Shown here in pieces: positions 10,633 through 23,040 of a DNA stretch of 64,000 bases (within the stretch, counting starts at the first letter, position 1; the number at the start of each line of letters is the position of its first letter). This DNA comes from Phycomyces nitens. Its lineage: Eukaryota > Mucoromycota > Mucoromycetes > Mucorales > Phycomycetaceae. The notes beneath the pieces were generated by a model. It saw nothing but the letters and a program-made list of their open reading frames with translations, did not search any database and was not told the DNA's origin. The stretch lies in assembly GCA_022702545.1 (NCBI GenBank), contig JAHRBC010000001.1:62001-126000 (forward strand). The letters run 5' to 3'. Position numbers and translations under genes: made by a program.

Positions 10633-11220
10633 TTGTATTAGCCAGAATTAGAGATTTTGAATTATTACGAATTTTTAAAAATGAATTCTAACTCCATCAT
10701 TTTGACAATTTTTTAATGATGAGACCTAATTTCGCATTTTATTTCATATATGAGCTCTAAATCGCATATTTGACGCAAAATAGCACACATTTTAATTGAC
10801 TTTGCAAAATAAATAAATTAAATTGGCATTATTTTTTTTTCATTTTTATAAACTATATCGATTTTTACGATTATTGCTTTTTTATTGATTGTATAGACAA
10901 AACATTCAATATATTTAAGATGAATCAATGTGTACGTAATAATAATGACCAATATTTTAAAATAAAAAAATAATATTCAAGGATAATTAATAATTTCGGC
11001 ACCATTAGTAATCCACCAATTTTTTTTGAATGTAAGAGATTGGGTTTGTAATGCTTATAAATATTAAGGGAGATTGATTCAAAGCCCAGATATCAAAAGA
11101 CGATGATGAATAAATGGTGTGTTTGATAATAGGATTAATAATATATATCGTCTCGCTCTGAAATACGATTCATATAAAAAAGAGCCAAATATAATACCTC
11201 TTGCTCATATAATCTTTATT
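10633..11220. other. CACTA-2 left arm, no gene
   Basis: AT-rich, with homopolymer T and A runs. I see no coding region. It must hold the promoter of the transposase gene; AGGGAGATTG near 11070 and the AT-rich stretch before it are unremarkable. Confidence 0.4.
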
Positions 11221-14200
11221 ATGAATAACATTAAAAACGAAACATACAACCTCCTGTGCAAATGTTCGGCCTGTACCAAATATACAGCCAATGGAATATT
11301 GCAGAATGCACAGACATTCATGCGCCATAAGAATTCTGATAATGTGTCAAGCATTGGTCCCAAGGATAGAGATGATTGTAAGTGAAATTGTATATCGTTA
11401 TTCATAATCTAATAATGTTTGTTGTTAATTATTACAGCCAATGTCAGAAGCACAGTTGAAGAAGAGTCAGATATCATAATGCCTGATATTTCTAATGAGT
11501 TTATTGATTGTAAGTGCGATATATTTTGGTTATCAATTACAGGTACTAACTTTTATTTTATTATAGATGAAGACAGCTTTTCTATCATGTCAGTCGAAAC
11601 TACTGGACAACAGATACCTTTCTTGAGAGAAGACGATGTTTTTGACGTTGAGGAGGAATCAGATGTTGAGTCATCACTCATTGCAGCTGACAATGAGGAT
11701 TCCGATTCAAATGATGAATCTAGCGATGAAGATGAGACTGAGATTGATGGCGGCAATGGTTTTGAACAAATGATGGCTTCAAGTATGTATACATAAAATA
11801 CAAACATATTTAATTGTATACAAGTTATTTATCATATACTTTCCTTTGTAGTTGGATCCTTGAAGATTCATAACATGTCCCAAACCAGCCAGTTCATGGC
11901 TATCTTTGGCGTTATCTTCCAAGCATTCTACTTGGTTCAAACGGGAGGATCGGCCATGCTCAAATTCTTTCACCATCTTCTTGTTGCCTTTGAGAAGGAT
12001 GCTGACCTGCCACTTACTGTCAATGCCTTGAAAGCAATGACCGGATTTGACGTAATGACCAAAGGCATTGTAAAGTACACCGTTTGCAACAAGTGCTTTG
12101 CAATCTACTCGCCAGACAATCATCAGCCAACATGCACTTTCAAGAAATACTCCAGCACGCATACCCAAATTTGCAACAATCCAATTTTCACCGATCCATC
12201 TGCCAGAGATCCAATCCCGTTCATGGTATTCCCATACAGCTCACTCAAGAATACTTTGACACAGTATCTCTGTAAGCCTGGATTTGAGGACAAGCTGTTC
12301 CAATGGAGATCAAGAGAGACCGTGGAGAACACCTTCCTTGACATATATGATGGTGCAATGTGGAATGAGTTGCTCGATGATAATGATATGCCATTTGTTG
12401 ACGATGACTATTCCCTCATGTTGACATTGAACGTGGATTGGTTTCAGCCATTCGATGGGCGCACTCATGCCAGTGGTGCTTTATATCTGTCGATTAATAA
12501 CTTGCCCAGAGAGGAAAGGATGAAGCCAGAAAACATCATTCTTGTTGGCGTCATGCCAGGGCCAAAGGAAGCAAAGACCGATCAGATGAACAACTTTCTT
12601 GAGCCTCTTGTTGACGAGTTGGTTGACTTTTACACTGGAATGACAATCAAGACGGCCATGTTCCCTGGTGGTGTTCGTGTTCGTGCTGCTCTCATGTGTG
12701 TTGCCTGCGATATACCAGCTGCAAGAAAAACCGCGGGATTTACAGGGCATGCAAGCACCAACGCTTGTCACAAGTGTGCACGTCAGTTTTCGGTGATCGA
12801 TGGATCGAGCAAGATCGATTACTCTGGGTTTGACGTTGAGAATTGGACACCAAGAGAAAAGGCAGCCAATGCTGTGCATGCCGAAATGTGGTTCAATGCA
12901 GAATCAGACGTCGAACGGGCAGAGTTGGAGAAAAACAATGGTACCCGATATTCTGAATTGCATCGCCTACACTACTTTGATCCTGTCCGGTGTACGATCG
13001 TAGATCCTATGCACAACTTGTTTCTTGGTACAGCCAAACGGATGATCAGCATTTGGAGAGACCTCGGTTATTTTCCCAGCACCACTCTTGCCCGCATGCA
13101 ACATCTGGCAGATTCCATTCTTGTTCCTCCTGGATATGCTGTATTGTCCAACAAAATTGCTTCTGGGTTCCCATATATGAAGGCAGACGAGTGGCGATCG
13201 TGGTGTCTTGTGTATTCGCTGGTTGTCCTGGAGAATGCTTTGCCAGAAACAGACTACAATAACTGGCTAGTATTCATTGATGCATGCCGTCTATTGACAG
13301 GACCATCTGTCACGACTCAGAGTATAGACGAGGCACACCAGCTCCTTGGCAATTTTGGTGAAAAGTGCGAGATTTTGTATGGAACTGTCAGCATCACACC
13401 AAACATGCATCTGCATATGCACTTACGTGAGTCCATGCTTGACTTTGGCCCTGTCTATGCATTCTGGTTGTATAGCTTTGAACGATACAATGGCAAGCTC
13501 AAGAATATCAAGACAAATCGCCGCAATGGATTCGAGGTCACTTTCATGAAGGTCTTCTTGGAAAAGGGATTCATCAGCAACTTTCTTCAGTTCTATTCTG
13601 CCAAACTTTCACCACCCATGGTAGAATTTCTCCAAGAAGTTGCTCAAATAGCACCGACGCCTGTAAGATCCTTGGTGAACTCTGAGTACGGCCACCCTCC
13701 ATATATGCAATTCAATCTCAACATGTTCCTCCAAGCTGCCACCAATCCATGGTTTAATGTCACTGGAAGTGAAGCCCTGCCATTGACCTCGTTGCCATTG
13801 AAATTGTCGCCTTTATCTATAATGACTGGCAATCATTATAAGTACTTGGTCGAATTCTATAACAAGGCTTACCAAGACACTGGGATTTCCTTCTGTGCCA
13901 CGGATAGCATCCCACTTGGAGGGCATGTCTATATCAATGACCGGATTCGCAAGATGAAGAAGATTTCGTTGCTAGGACAAGAGTATTGGAGTGGTGAAAA
14001 GAAAAAGCGCGGTTCTTTTGTACAAGTCTTGTTTCTGGACAATTCGACAAGTGAATTCGTTGCATTTCCCGGCCAGATTGAGTATTTATTTACTCATGTT
14101 ATCAAGATTGGTGGAATCGAAAGAGTTTCTACTTTTGCTTTCGTCAAATGGTTTCCGACGTATAATGCTGGCAGATATCAACCGTTGATCAACCAAGGTC

Positions 14201-14355
14201 TGGAGCTGTGGGAAAAGGGGTTTTTAGAGGAGACCATTGAGTGTATTATTCCAGTACATCGTCTGCATTCTTGCTTTGCATTGACAACTCACAATCTCCA
14301 ACAAGGGTCTCAAAAACGCCTGATTATTCCATTACCTAGAAAAGTCGTCACTTAA
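11221..14355 (+). CDS. Tnp2-family CACTA transposase (CACTA-2)
   Basis: Four exons (11221-11377, 11438-11509, 11567-11782, 11852-14355) join in frame to 982 residues. The N terminus has a Cys/His cluster (CKCSAC...FMRHKN) and a very acidic second part (DNEDSDSNDESSDED). The large last exon carries the Tnp2 core: NVDWFQPFDG, GVMPGPKEAKT, CDIPAARKTAGF, a Cys pair in ACHKCARQF, and VDPMHNLFLGTAKRM, followed by HLHMHLRESMLDFGPVYAFW. It should recognise and mobilise CACTA-2. No stop or frameshift is visible, so it could be active. The last exon has the same length (2,504 nt) as that of CACTA-3, its closest relative here. Confidence 0.92.
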
Positions 14356-14887
14356 TAAAAAAATTGCGTTTTTGACCACAAACATCAGCCACGTAATGCT
14401 TATTTTTCTTGTTTTACTTTACCATCTGTTATTTTATCAATACATTTTTAAGATTGATTAAAATATTAGATTGATATATACAAGTTTCATGTTCTTTAAA
14501 ACAGATATCAAAACAAATATTTATTTTCTTCAGCTCATTATGCGATAAGCCAAGTAGCTGTTTATTTAATACCCGATAATCAGCTATATTTTAAAGTTTA
14601 TACTACATAATATACTAAAAATTTTCATTTAAATTCCAAGTTTATAAAGCCGATGAAAATATTTTATTTTACTATTAAATATTTGTTTTGCAATAATTAT
14701 GACTAAAATAAAATAACCATTAAAAATAATATTGTTTCTCACCATCTTGTCTTTCTTTATTTTTTAATGCTTCAACAATACAAAAACGAGTAATGCCAAT
14801 CCTACCACCATCATCTTCCAGCCCAACAACTTGTTTCAACTTATTCAATAAAGACCATTATATCAAGACAACCAAATACAAATATTT
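14356..14887. other. Spacer between convergent CACTA-2 genes
   Basis: AT-rich and without a coding region. It holds the 3' ends of the convergent transposase and accessory genes. Confidence 0.4.
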
Positions 14888-15983
14888 TTATTGCCGTGTT
14901 GCAATCCACTTGGCAACACGCGCCTTCTGCTCTTTTGACAATTCAATATGTCTACTTTCAACAGGACAAGAAGAAAAGTCAATGACCTTCATCTTCTTTT
15001 CCTTGCTCCTCTGGGCTTTCAACTCGCCCAAGTACTCCTCGACCTATATCATAATCAAATTAATTAATTATATGAAGCACATCAAATTTGCCCGAACAAT
15101 ATCTTACCAAAGGATGTCTGTTACTGGGAGTATAAACGGTATACTCCCGTTGCTCATCATCAGACTCAATGTCAGACAACATCTCTTTGTCTAAGAGATC
15201 CTCGACTGTCTCTCCATACTTGGACTCCAAGTTCGCCCTGTCTGCCAAATGCAGCCTCTTGTAGGCGGCGAGGACCTATTTCAAAATCAAGTATTAGAAG
15301 TATGAAAACAAATATTATATTATACTAACTCTTGTTTTTCTCGTACGTCTACGAGAAGACTGGTTTCGCTTAGCTAACTTTTCTGGCGAGGTGTTAGCTC
15401 TGTTTAGCTTGTACGAGATATGCCGTCTTGTTTTTCCTCTATGACTGCAGACGCAAGAGGCTGTCCTTCGGGCTGTTGATGGATATACATCCGGACCTTG
15501 TCTGCAATAGGCCAGTTGGATGAAGAGAGTGCCCCTCATTCATTGTCAATGGTGTAGACACCAAGACATTCCTTGTCTCTGATCGTATGAGGCGCTATAT
15601 GACATAGGGTAAGTAATTCATCAATATAAAATTAATATTTATATATAGATATCCTACCGAGACCGATGGAAGTCGATACTTCATATACATCTGTGGTGGT
15701 GGAGCTTGATGGGGGAAACTTGGCTACTGTTGCCATTCGAGTTCTTGAGGGATTCCATCCCTTGATGGACCTGCTGCAACAGGACATGCGACTCATTCAG
15801 TCTTGTCTGAAGAGCCGACAGGTTTGACAACACTGCGCCGTCCTGTTCAGCGTTGTTGCTTGGAGCAGGAAGGATCGTCTGCATCACGGTTCCTGCTGGT
15901 CTAGTGCCACTAGTCTTACCAATCGACTTCTTGGTAGTCGACTTGTAGGTCTTTTTAGAGCTTGATGATATAAATTGAGACAT
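14888..15983 (-). pseudogene. CACTA-2 accessory gene, apparently frameshifted
   Basis: Starts at 15983. It encodes a Ser/Thr/Lys-rich N terminus and a coiled-coil-like block (LSALQTRLNESHVLLQQVHQG). Later pieces resemble the CACTA-3 accessory protein in order and character: a W-containing block (SSNWPIADKVRMYI), a basic block (KLAKRNQSSRRRTRKTR), an acidic exon (LLDKEMLSDIESDDEQ) and a last exon ending in VAKWIATRQ. The last intron (about 15043-15107) is clear. The middle does not join in one frame: I see an in-frame TGA near 15536-15538 and frame changes near 15420 and 15710. It is either a decayed gene or has exon borders I have not found. Confidence 0.5.
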
Positions 15984-16491
15984 TGAATACTAGAAAAATA
16001 TATTAAAGTGTGAGGTTCGTTGATTATGAATATCTATTTTCCAATAGATTTTGAAATATTCCGTAAATAATACATACATGAGAAAGTAATTAAAAGTAAT
16101 TAAAAAGTATACTTCTTTCTAAAGAGGTTTTATAGTATTTTGATCTTTGCTTACATTATGCTGTCAGGTATACTTAGTAATCTGCTTCAACTGGCTAATC
16201 CATTTAATTTGCTTGCACTGACTAATCCATTTGTAATATTTGGGCTCTGTTTCAAAAATACAAATCGTTTTATTAAGTGGGCTTATTAGTTCCACGTCAC
16301 GTTCGGGACACTCAATATCGCCATTGATCTCTATTGGATTATTGCTTTCAACCTTTGTTCTTTTCTTTTCTTTTCCTTTCCTTTACTTTTCGGCATGGTA
16401 AGCATCATTCTCTTTTAAAATTTTTTTACTCATCATGACTTTATATTTGTCCAGATATTCTTTTCTATATCCATACAAGGGCTGCTGGTTT
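15984..16491. other. Intergenic region between CACTA-2 accessory gene and small outward gene
   Basis: Divergent intergenic region with no clear coding sequence. A possible upstream exon pair surrounds an intron-like GTAAGC...TCCAG at about 16399-16455. Confidence 0.35.
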
Positions 16492-17044
16492 ATGTCAATA
16501 ACTCTGGTATACTGGTAATGTTCTTTTTATTATCTCATTCAGTTTCCACAAGCTCATTGCTCTGCTTAGTAATTCACGGCCTCCCATTACAAACAAATAC
16601 AGAGGAGCACTTTGCTGTATATTATGGTATGATGACACTCCTTTATACACTAGACATGCTTTATTAACATTCGTTCCATTCATTAGAATTTTTCGGTCAT
16701 CTGGTATGTGCCGATTCCATGTCATCTGGTCAGTAATTGTGTCCGCTATACCCATTACCAAGTAAGTATACAACCTTTCAGCCCTTATATTACTTTACTA
16801 ATCTCTTATCTAATAGATGTAATCGAAATATTCTTCATCTGGTTGGCCATTGCGCCCATTGCGCCCATTACACTGATGACCAAGTAAGTATATAACCACT
16901 CAACGTTTATATTATTTTCCTGACATATTCTTCATAGATATTACCGAAATTTTTTATACCATTTATCAAAGTATTCAAGTTTTCTCGATATAAATACCAA
17001 TGTAAGTATTGTTGTTCCATTCAAATTATTTTACAGTCTGCTAA
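16492..17044 (+). CDS. Unrecognised small multi-exon gene of CACTA-2
   Basis: Five exons (16492-16514, 16543-16761, 16817-16883, 16938-17001, 17037-17044) with GT-AG borders join in one open frame of 127 codons including TAA. Splice phases (2, 2, 0, 1) agree at every junction. The product is hydrophobic and Cys-containing (GALCCILWYDD, HCAHCAHYTDD, ending SRYKYQFC). Introns 3 and 4 have similar sequences, so part of the gene arose by local duplication. The first intron is only 28 nt, which is a weak point. I recognise no domain. CACTA-3 has a gene of similar size and intron density in the mirror position (39646-40377). A spliced non-coding RNA is an alternative. Confidence 0.4.
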
Positions 17045-17689
17045 AATACACCTATGAAAATTATCTAGCCACCCTTTTTTTTTTCAAAAGAAAACAAACA
17101 CCCACGTAAGCAGTGCCGCAGCAAGTAACAAAGGAAGGTAGGGGGGGTCTAGTAGACCAGGGTAACCCATATATTCTCCGGATGAGTAAAAGAATACCCA
17201 TCCAATTGAGAAAAGGGCAAGGCTAGCATATTAGGCAATAAAATTAGGAGGGAGTAGAAATGAGAACGAATAGAAAACATTAGAAAAGCTTTTTTTATCC
17301 AATAAAAACTATTATAAACTACATCTTTGGCCTGTATCTGCCATGAATTCATACCGAATTCATACTGAATCCTATGAGGACACTGCTTTAATATTGAAAA
17401 GAGCAACCTATATAAAGTAATTTAAAGAACTGAATCCTTCGGGGCTAGAAAATATGGGACGAAAAAAAAAGAAACCCCCCAATTTTCGTGACAAAAAAAA
17501 GCACAAAAAAAATAACCCACCTTTTGCTTTTTGCGCTTTGACGTTTCAGTATACTGATTGGAATCATTCAGACAACGAATCCTAAAAATTTAATATTAAA
17601 AAATTTGGCAAATTTTATATCAAATCTTTATCATTCAGTCAAGAATTTTATAAATATCAGTATACTAAAATGGCCCTTCTTTTGCAGTG
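17045..17689. other. CACTA-2 right arm, no gene
   Basis: AT-rich subterminal region ending in the inverted repeat GGCCCTTCTTTTGCAGTG. Several A/T homopolymers; no coding region seen. Confidence 0.4.
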
Positions 17690-18786
17690 GCTTAAACCAG
17701 ATCACTACCAAGGATGCGTTCCCGCTGCCATATATCGATGACTTGTTGGACTCTCTGGGTGGGTCGTCCTGGTTCTCGACCCTTGATGCTGCTAGTGGGT
17801 TCTGGCAAGTGCCGGTGGCAGAAGAATCGATAGAGCGTACTGGGTTTGTAACCAAACAAGGAACGTTTGAGTTCACAGTCATGCCATTTGGGCTCACATT
17901 GGCGCCGTCTACATTCCAAAGAGCCATGTCTGCAATCCTCAAGGAATATATTGGAAAATTCATCTATGTGTTCATCGATGATATTATTGTTTTTTCCAAG
18001 ACGTTGGAAGAACACCGAGTACACTTGAAGGCCGTCTTTGACACCTGTAGGGCCGCAAACCTAAGGTTAAAGAGGAGCAAGTGTTCATTTGCAAAGACCC
18101 AAGTCGAGTATCTTGGACATGTTGTATCTGGCAAGGGGTTATCACCATGTAACCGAAACGTAGAGAAGGTTCTAGCCATGGCCGTACCAGTGTCTGTTAC
18201 GGATGTCCAAACGTTTCTGGGAATGGCTGGTTATTACCGTCGTTTTGTACATAACTATGCCGCCTTGGCCCAGCCTTTGACAAGGCTATTGAAGAAGGAA
18301 GTACCATTCACCTGGGACGAAGAGCAGGAGCGAGTGTTCAGAAGCTTACAAGGATGCCTTGTTAACCTGCCGATCCTTGCTTTCCCTGACCGTGAAATGG
18401 TCCAGGTTCTTACCACTGATGCCTCTACTCGTGGACTTGGTGCAGTCCTTTCACAAGCCCCAAAGGATGATTTGGCAAAGGAAACAGTAATCGCATTTGG
18501 CTCGCGTGCACTCAGGGGCTCTGAGAGGAATTATGCAGCCACGCATCTAGAAGCCCTTGGACTTATCTGGGGAATTGTCCGTTTCCGGCATTACTTAGCT
18601 GGAAGGAAATTCATATTACGAACTGACCATGCCGCCTTGGTCTTTATCGTCAACAACGCCAAGCCATCACCAAAGCTATCGAGATGGGCAGCCGCCCTTA
18701 TGGAGTATGATTTTGTTATACAACACCAACCAGGTCGTGATAATCCGGCCGATGCACTTTCACGCCTGTTGGCACCCCAGGTTTAA
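17690..18786 (+). CDS. pol: pol of element A, part 2: RT and RNase H
   Basis: Resumes with LNQITTKDAFPLPYIDDLLD and shows the RT active site YVFIDDIIVFSK near 17970. The connection region (FLGMAGYYRRFV) follows, then RNase H (VLTTDASTRGLGAVLSQ, GSERNYAATHLEALGLIWG, FILRTDHAAL) and a terminal HQPGRDNPADALSRLL. The frame stops at TAA 18784-18786, right after RNase H. This is unusual because integrase normally continues in the same polyprotein; here it begins 265 bp downstream. Confidence 0.93.
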
Positions 18787-19051
18787 CCAGAAAACCAACC
18801 CTATCCACTCCCTCGATCTTTGGCAAGACCCCTTTTATTTTTATTTTTGCTTGGCGGCAACATTTTATTTATTACTCCTTTGAAAATCACACAAAAACAT
18901 TGAAAAAATTACTTCTTGAAAATCCCAAAAACATTGATAAAATTGTCCTTGAAAATCTCAAAAACATTTGTATTTTGATCTTATTGTTTATCCCTGAGTA
19001 ATTTCCTATTGTTATATTTTACCATTTTTCCCGAGATTCTTTGTTACAAGA
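18787..19051. other. 265-bp spacer between RNase H and integrase frames
   Basis: T-rich, non-coding, with repeated CTTGAAAATC-like words. Element B has a spacer at the same place (51808-52163). No canonical GT-AG intron joining the two frames is obvious. Confidence 0.6.
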
Positions 19052-20380
19052 ATGGAATACCCACTTTACCTGTCGATTTATTACTACCTTACCAGAAGTG
19101 GAGAGTATCCAACTGGTTCCACCGAAAACATAAAGCGCAAGGTCCGAAGACAAGCTTCTAAATTTGAAGTCCATGGCCACAAGTTGTTCCGCAAAAACCC
19201 TGTTTCCCCAGTCTCCCAAGAACTATTGCATGAAGGCATAGTTGAAGAAGTTATCAAGCGTGTCCACGAAGAAGGACACTATGGTGTCAACAATACATAC
19301 TCTCAGCTCCGTTTACAATACACTGGTCCTCGTCTGTTCGAGTGGACCTGAAAGGTCGTTCAGAATTGTGTGACTTGTCAGGTCAGGACCAAGACACCAC
19401 ACAATAGAACTGAGCCAGCACACCTGATTGATACACCTATACATCCCTTCTATATGATCGGATGCGACGCAATTGGCCCAATGGATCCCACAGAAGATGG
19501 TTACCGATACCTCTTAGTTGCTGTGGATTACCTGACAAGATGGCCGATTGCAATTCCTGTTAAGGATATTACTGAAGAAACCACCGTCAATTTTCTCTTT
19601 GAACAAGTTGTTGTTCCGTATGGCGTCCCAAACTTTATTCTTACTGACCGTGGCAGTAACTTTACCTCTGGCTATGTCCGGGAATTCTTTAAGTCGTTGA
19701 ACTGTCGTCATTTGACTACGACAGCCTATCGTCCTCAAACCAATGGCCTGTGTGAAAGGCTCAACCAGACACTTTCCCAGACACTAGCAAAGATCGTTAG
19801 AGACAACGATGCTCTAACTACTTGGGACAAGTATGTAACCTCAGCTCTACTCGCTTTACGCACGATGCGTAATGATACTACTGGCCACACTCCTGCAAAG
19901 TTGTTGTATGGATACAACCTCCGCACTCCTGCTACTTGGCCTGCTCCCAGAACCGATTTTGTGCAGGGCGATCCCATTGAAGAAATCGCCAGTCGCACAA
20001 AGGTCATACAACATATGATAGAAAAACTAAGACCTGAAGCTCGTAGCCGTTCCAATGAAAAGAAACAGAAGTATAAGGCTCGGTATGATCTTCAAGTTTT
20101 TCCCCGTCGCCATTTCTCTCCTGGAGAACAAGTACTTATGCGCGACCAGAAACCGCCACATAAATTTTCAGATCGTTGGCTTGGGCCAATGACTGTCACC
20201 CGTGTTAACAACAATGGAACCTACCATCTTATCGGTCCCAATTATTGTCGCCTTCAAGGTGCTATCAACGGTGATTTTCTTATTCCGTTCCATAACCATA
20301 AGCTCATGGTTCCTGACATACAAGTCAAGCGTGCAGAAAACCAGTTTCTCGCTTGGATTTCTCGCTATGACACTCTCTGA
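19052..20380 (+). pseudogene. int: Integrase of element A in a separate reading frame (one TGA)
   Basis: Starts at its own ATG (MEYPLYLSIYYYLTR) and runs to 20380, with one in-frame TGA at 19349-19351. Element B has Arg (AGA) at that position. Domains: an N-terminal HHCC finger (His in HEEGHYG, Cys in NCVTC), then the D,D-35-E core with D in MIGCDAIGPM, D in LTDRGSNFTSG and E in NGLCERLNQ. A GPF/Y-type C-terminal module follows (DRWLGPMTVTRVNNNGTYHL). No chromodomain is evident. It would insert the cDNA. The ATG and its neighbourhood are conserved in element B, supporting a real separate ORF. Confidence 0.88.
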
Positions 20381-20411
20381 TTATCTGGTCTTTCGTTTGG
20401 TGGTCTCGCTT

Positions 20412-20424
20412 AGTGAGGGGACCT
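20412..20424 (+). promoter_or_regulatory. Polypurine tract region of element A
   Basis: AGTGAGGGGACCT directly precedes the right LTR start TGACAC, the expected place for plus-strand priming. Confidence 0.5.
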
Positions 20425-20834
20425 TGACACAAGTGTTGTAGAATGTTCCAGCAATGACCACCAACCCTCAATTTACTAGTGACTTTGAAGTTTTTACCTT
20501 GGGACAGTCGAAGACGTCACCTTCCCTTGGGACATGCAAGGCATGATCCGATCTCTTGGAATCATTTGTCTACGTCAACAGTCCCATTGAGTTCTAAATG
20601 TTTTCCCCTTTCTTTTCCTTTGATTTATATTTCCTTTTTCGTTTGCTTCCCACTGCATTGCACTTGTTCCTTTCGCACTTCTTGATATTACTCCTTTTGT
20701 ATACTTCCCGATAGTGCATTTCTCTCTTGATGTTTAGTTTCCTTTTTGTTTTCCTTTCAATTATTTCCTTTTGTGATTATGGCCGAAGAACTGTACACTC
20801 TTCTCGATAATCATCATTCAGCATAAGTTATATC
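20425..20834 (+). repeat. LTR1, right copy, first part
   Basis: Begins TGACACAAGTGTTGTAG. From 20605 it matches the window start almost perfectly. Interrupted at 20834 by CACTA-1 copy 2. Confidence 0.88.
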
Positions 20835-21249
20835 CACTACGGCGGAAAAAACGGTAGCTAACTACCGTTTTGGTAGCATTACTACCGTTTTTTCCCACCA
20901 AAAAAACGGTAGTAAAGACTCTGTATAAGGCGATTTCGGTAGCTGTTACCGTTTTTTTAGTGCGAAAAAAAAGGGTAGTTATGACGCAGGAATAGGCACA
21001 GCTACCGTTTTTTTTATCCAACCAAAATCGTTTCTTTATATACTATAGCCTCTCTTTTATATTACTTTATATACTAGCACCCATTCTTTTTTTACTGCCA
21101 TTTATTTGAAATAATGGTTTATTTTTTATTATAATTTCGATTTATTTCAAATAATATTAAAATATATATAATAATAATATAGAAACATACCAAAAGCAAA
21201 TACTATTTAATATTATAAAACGTATATGGTACAAACCTTTTACTCAAGC

Positions 21250-21735
21250 TATACACGATGCCAACAACATGTTGTTATGACTTGGATGGCCTTTGGTCTT
21301 CACCGATTGCTATAAAAATATTGTGGTCAGAGAATGAAGCAATCAAATAAACCGAGCTTATTATTTTGGATAGCATACCAGTATACGTTGTGCTTGTCAA
21401 TCGACGTGCCAAGCATCTTGTTATGGATCACTGTCATGACTTGGATAGCACCTTTGGTCTTCATCGATTGCTATAAAAATATTGTGGTCAGAGAATGAAG
21501 CAATCAAATAAACCGAATATAATGTTTTGGGTAGCATACCAGTATATATTGTGCTTGTTAATCAGCGTGCCGAGCATCTTGTTGTGGATCACTGTCATGA
21601 CTTGGAAGGCCTTTGGTCTTCATCAATTGCTATAAAGATATCGTGGTCAGAGAATGAAGCGATCAAATAAACCGAGCATATTGTTTTTGATAGCATACCA
21701 GTATATATTGTGCTTGTTAATCGGTATACCAAGCA
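21250..21735 (+). repeat. Three copies of the ~160-bp subterminal repeat (copy 2)
   Basis: Units begin near 21260, 21415 and 21578 and carry the same ATGACTTGG...GCATACCAG words as in copy 1. Confidence 0.8.
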
Positions 21736-22639
21736 TCTCTTGAATTAATGCCACTATATGGAACGTACAGATGTAAATACTAGATGCAGTAGAAGGAGAG
21801 TAGAGAATGCGGAATATGATTAATTAAAGAGTGTAAACATATTATAATATTCTTACCATAGAAAATATATTGCTGTAAAGTCAGCTCATAAGATTTAAAA
21901 CTAATTCGAATATAATGGTAGTTGGCAGAATGAGTACATCATTAAGAAAACAATATGCATATTCTACAGAGATTCCCAGGTAGGGAGGTGGGGAACGACA
22001 AACTTTAGTGTAATATAGCTGTAAAAAATTTTCACCTTTTTTTAGTGTCTGAAAAATTATGAGATGAGTGTTTCATTCCTTGATTAAAGATAGCAGAGCT
22101 GAAGATGTGGTATACAAGATTCTAATCGGATGTTTATGTCATTGACAACCTTACATAAGGGAGGGTCATTTAGTTTTACTTCAAAAAAGTAGAGCAAAGA
22201 AAAGAAAAGAAATATAAACTAACCTCGGCATAATACAGCTATAAAAAAATTTCATTTTTTTTGGTGCTTGAAAAAGGGCGAGATGTGTGTTTCATTCCTA
22301 GATTAAAAACAACAGAGCTGAAGATGTGGTATACAAGATGCCAATCGGGCATTTATTAAGGTGGCAATCTTACGTGATGGAGGGTTATTCGATTTTATTT
22401 CAAAGGAGAGGACCAAAGCAAAGATAAAACAGCTAAAGGAAAAGAGGAAAAGAAAAAGTGCGCTAAAACATATACTAAAAATATGAGAGAACCAATAAGA
22501 GCAGCCTAAAGAATATTAAAGCCCTGGTCTGTTTCTCTTTGATGAAGGCTCATTGCTCATTCCTAGTGGTGTAAACCTATATCAAACAGTAGAAATATTA
22601 TATTAATATTAAATTGAGAATAGATGAGCAACAAAAAGC

Positions 22640-22920
22640 TCTAACTTACAGTACATCTGTCATGATTGGTGATTCAGCCTCGTCATCTGTTTGAAATACC
22701 TCATCTTCTGAAAGAAAAGAACTGGTTGCTCCTTCCTGCTATAACATAATAAAAATATTGTATTAATTATAATGTATATTCAAATGTTTGTTAATTAATA
22801 AACTTGCCTGGCTGTTCTCTGCCATTTCTCTCTTATGAGTCTGGTTTGCACTCTTAAAGGTATCTTGAAGAATATTCTTGGCACACCACATTCTTTTGCA
22901 CTTGTAAATGTGGAGTGCTA
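22640..22920 (-). pseudogene. Accessory gene remnant in CACTA-1 copy 2
   Basis: Keeps exon 3 and the end of exon 2 of the accessory gene (compare 2577-2854). The start and coiled coil are deleted. Confidence 0.7.
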
Positions 22921-23040
22921 TTGTCCTAGCCGTGCCTCACTGGCCACAATCATTGATGACAGGTACGTTGATTTTGTCATCATTGACCAAGAAGTGTCTT
23001 TGCTGCTATTGCTATTATTAGTCAAATAATCTCTTACCTA

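Larger units (their letters stand above)
10617..17689 (+). mobile_element. CACTA-2, full length (7,073 bp)
   Basis: Ends are CACTGCAAAAGAAGGG and its exact complement CCCTTCTTTTGCAGTG. GCT is duplicated at 10614-10616 and 17690-17692. Contents are a Tnp2 transposase on + (11221-14355), a convergent accessory gene on - (14888-15983) and a small outward-facing multi-exon gene on + (16492-17044). It sits inside the RT gene of element A. Confidence 0.93.

Noticed and set aside
16495..16773. 92-codon minus-strand frame in the CACTA-2 right arm
   Set aside because: Splice signals and phase-consistent exons are on the plus strand; the minus frame has no such support. It remains the main competitor for that region.
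18780..19051. Intron joining RNase H to integrase in element A
   Set aside because: The only boundary pair (CAG-GTTTAA ... ACAAG) has a poor donor and does not put MEYPLYL in frame; element B has no equivalent donor.
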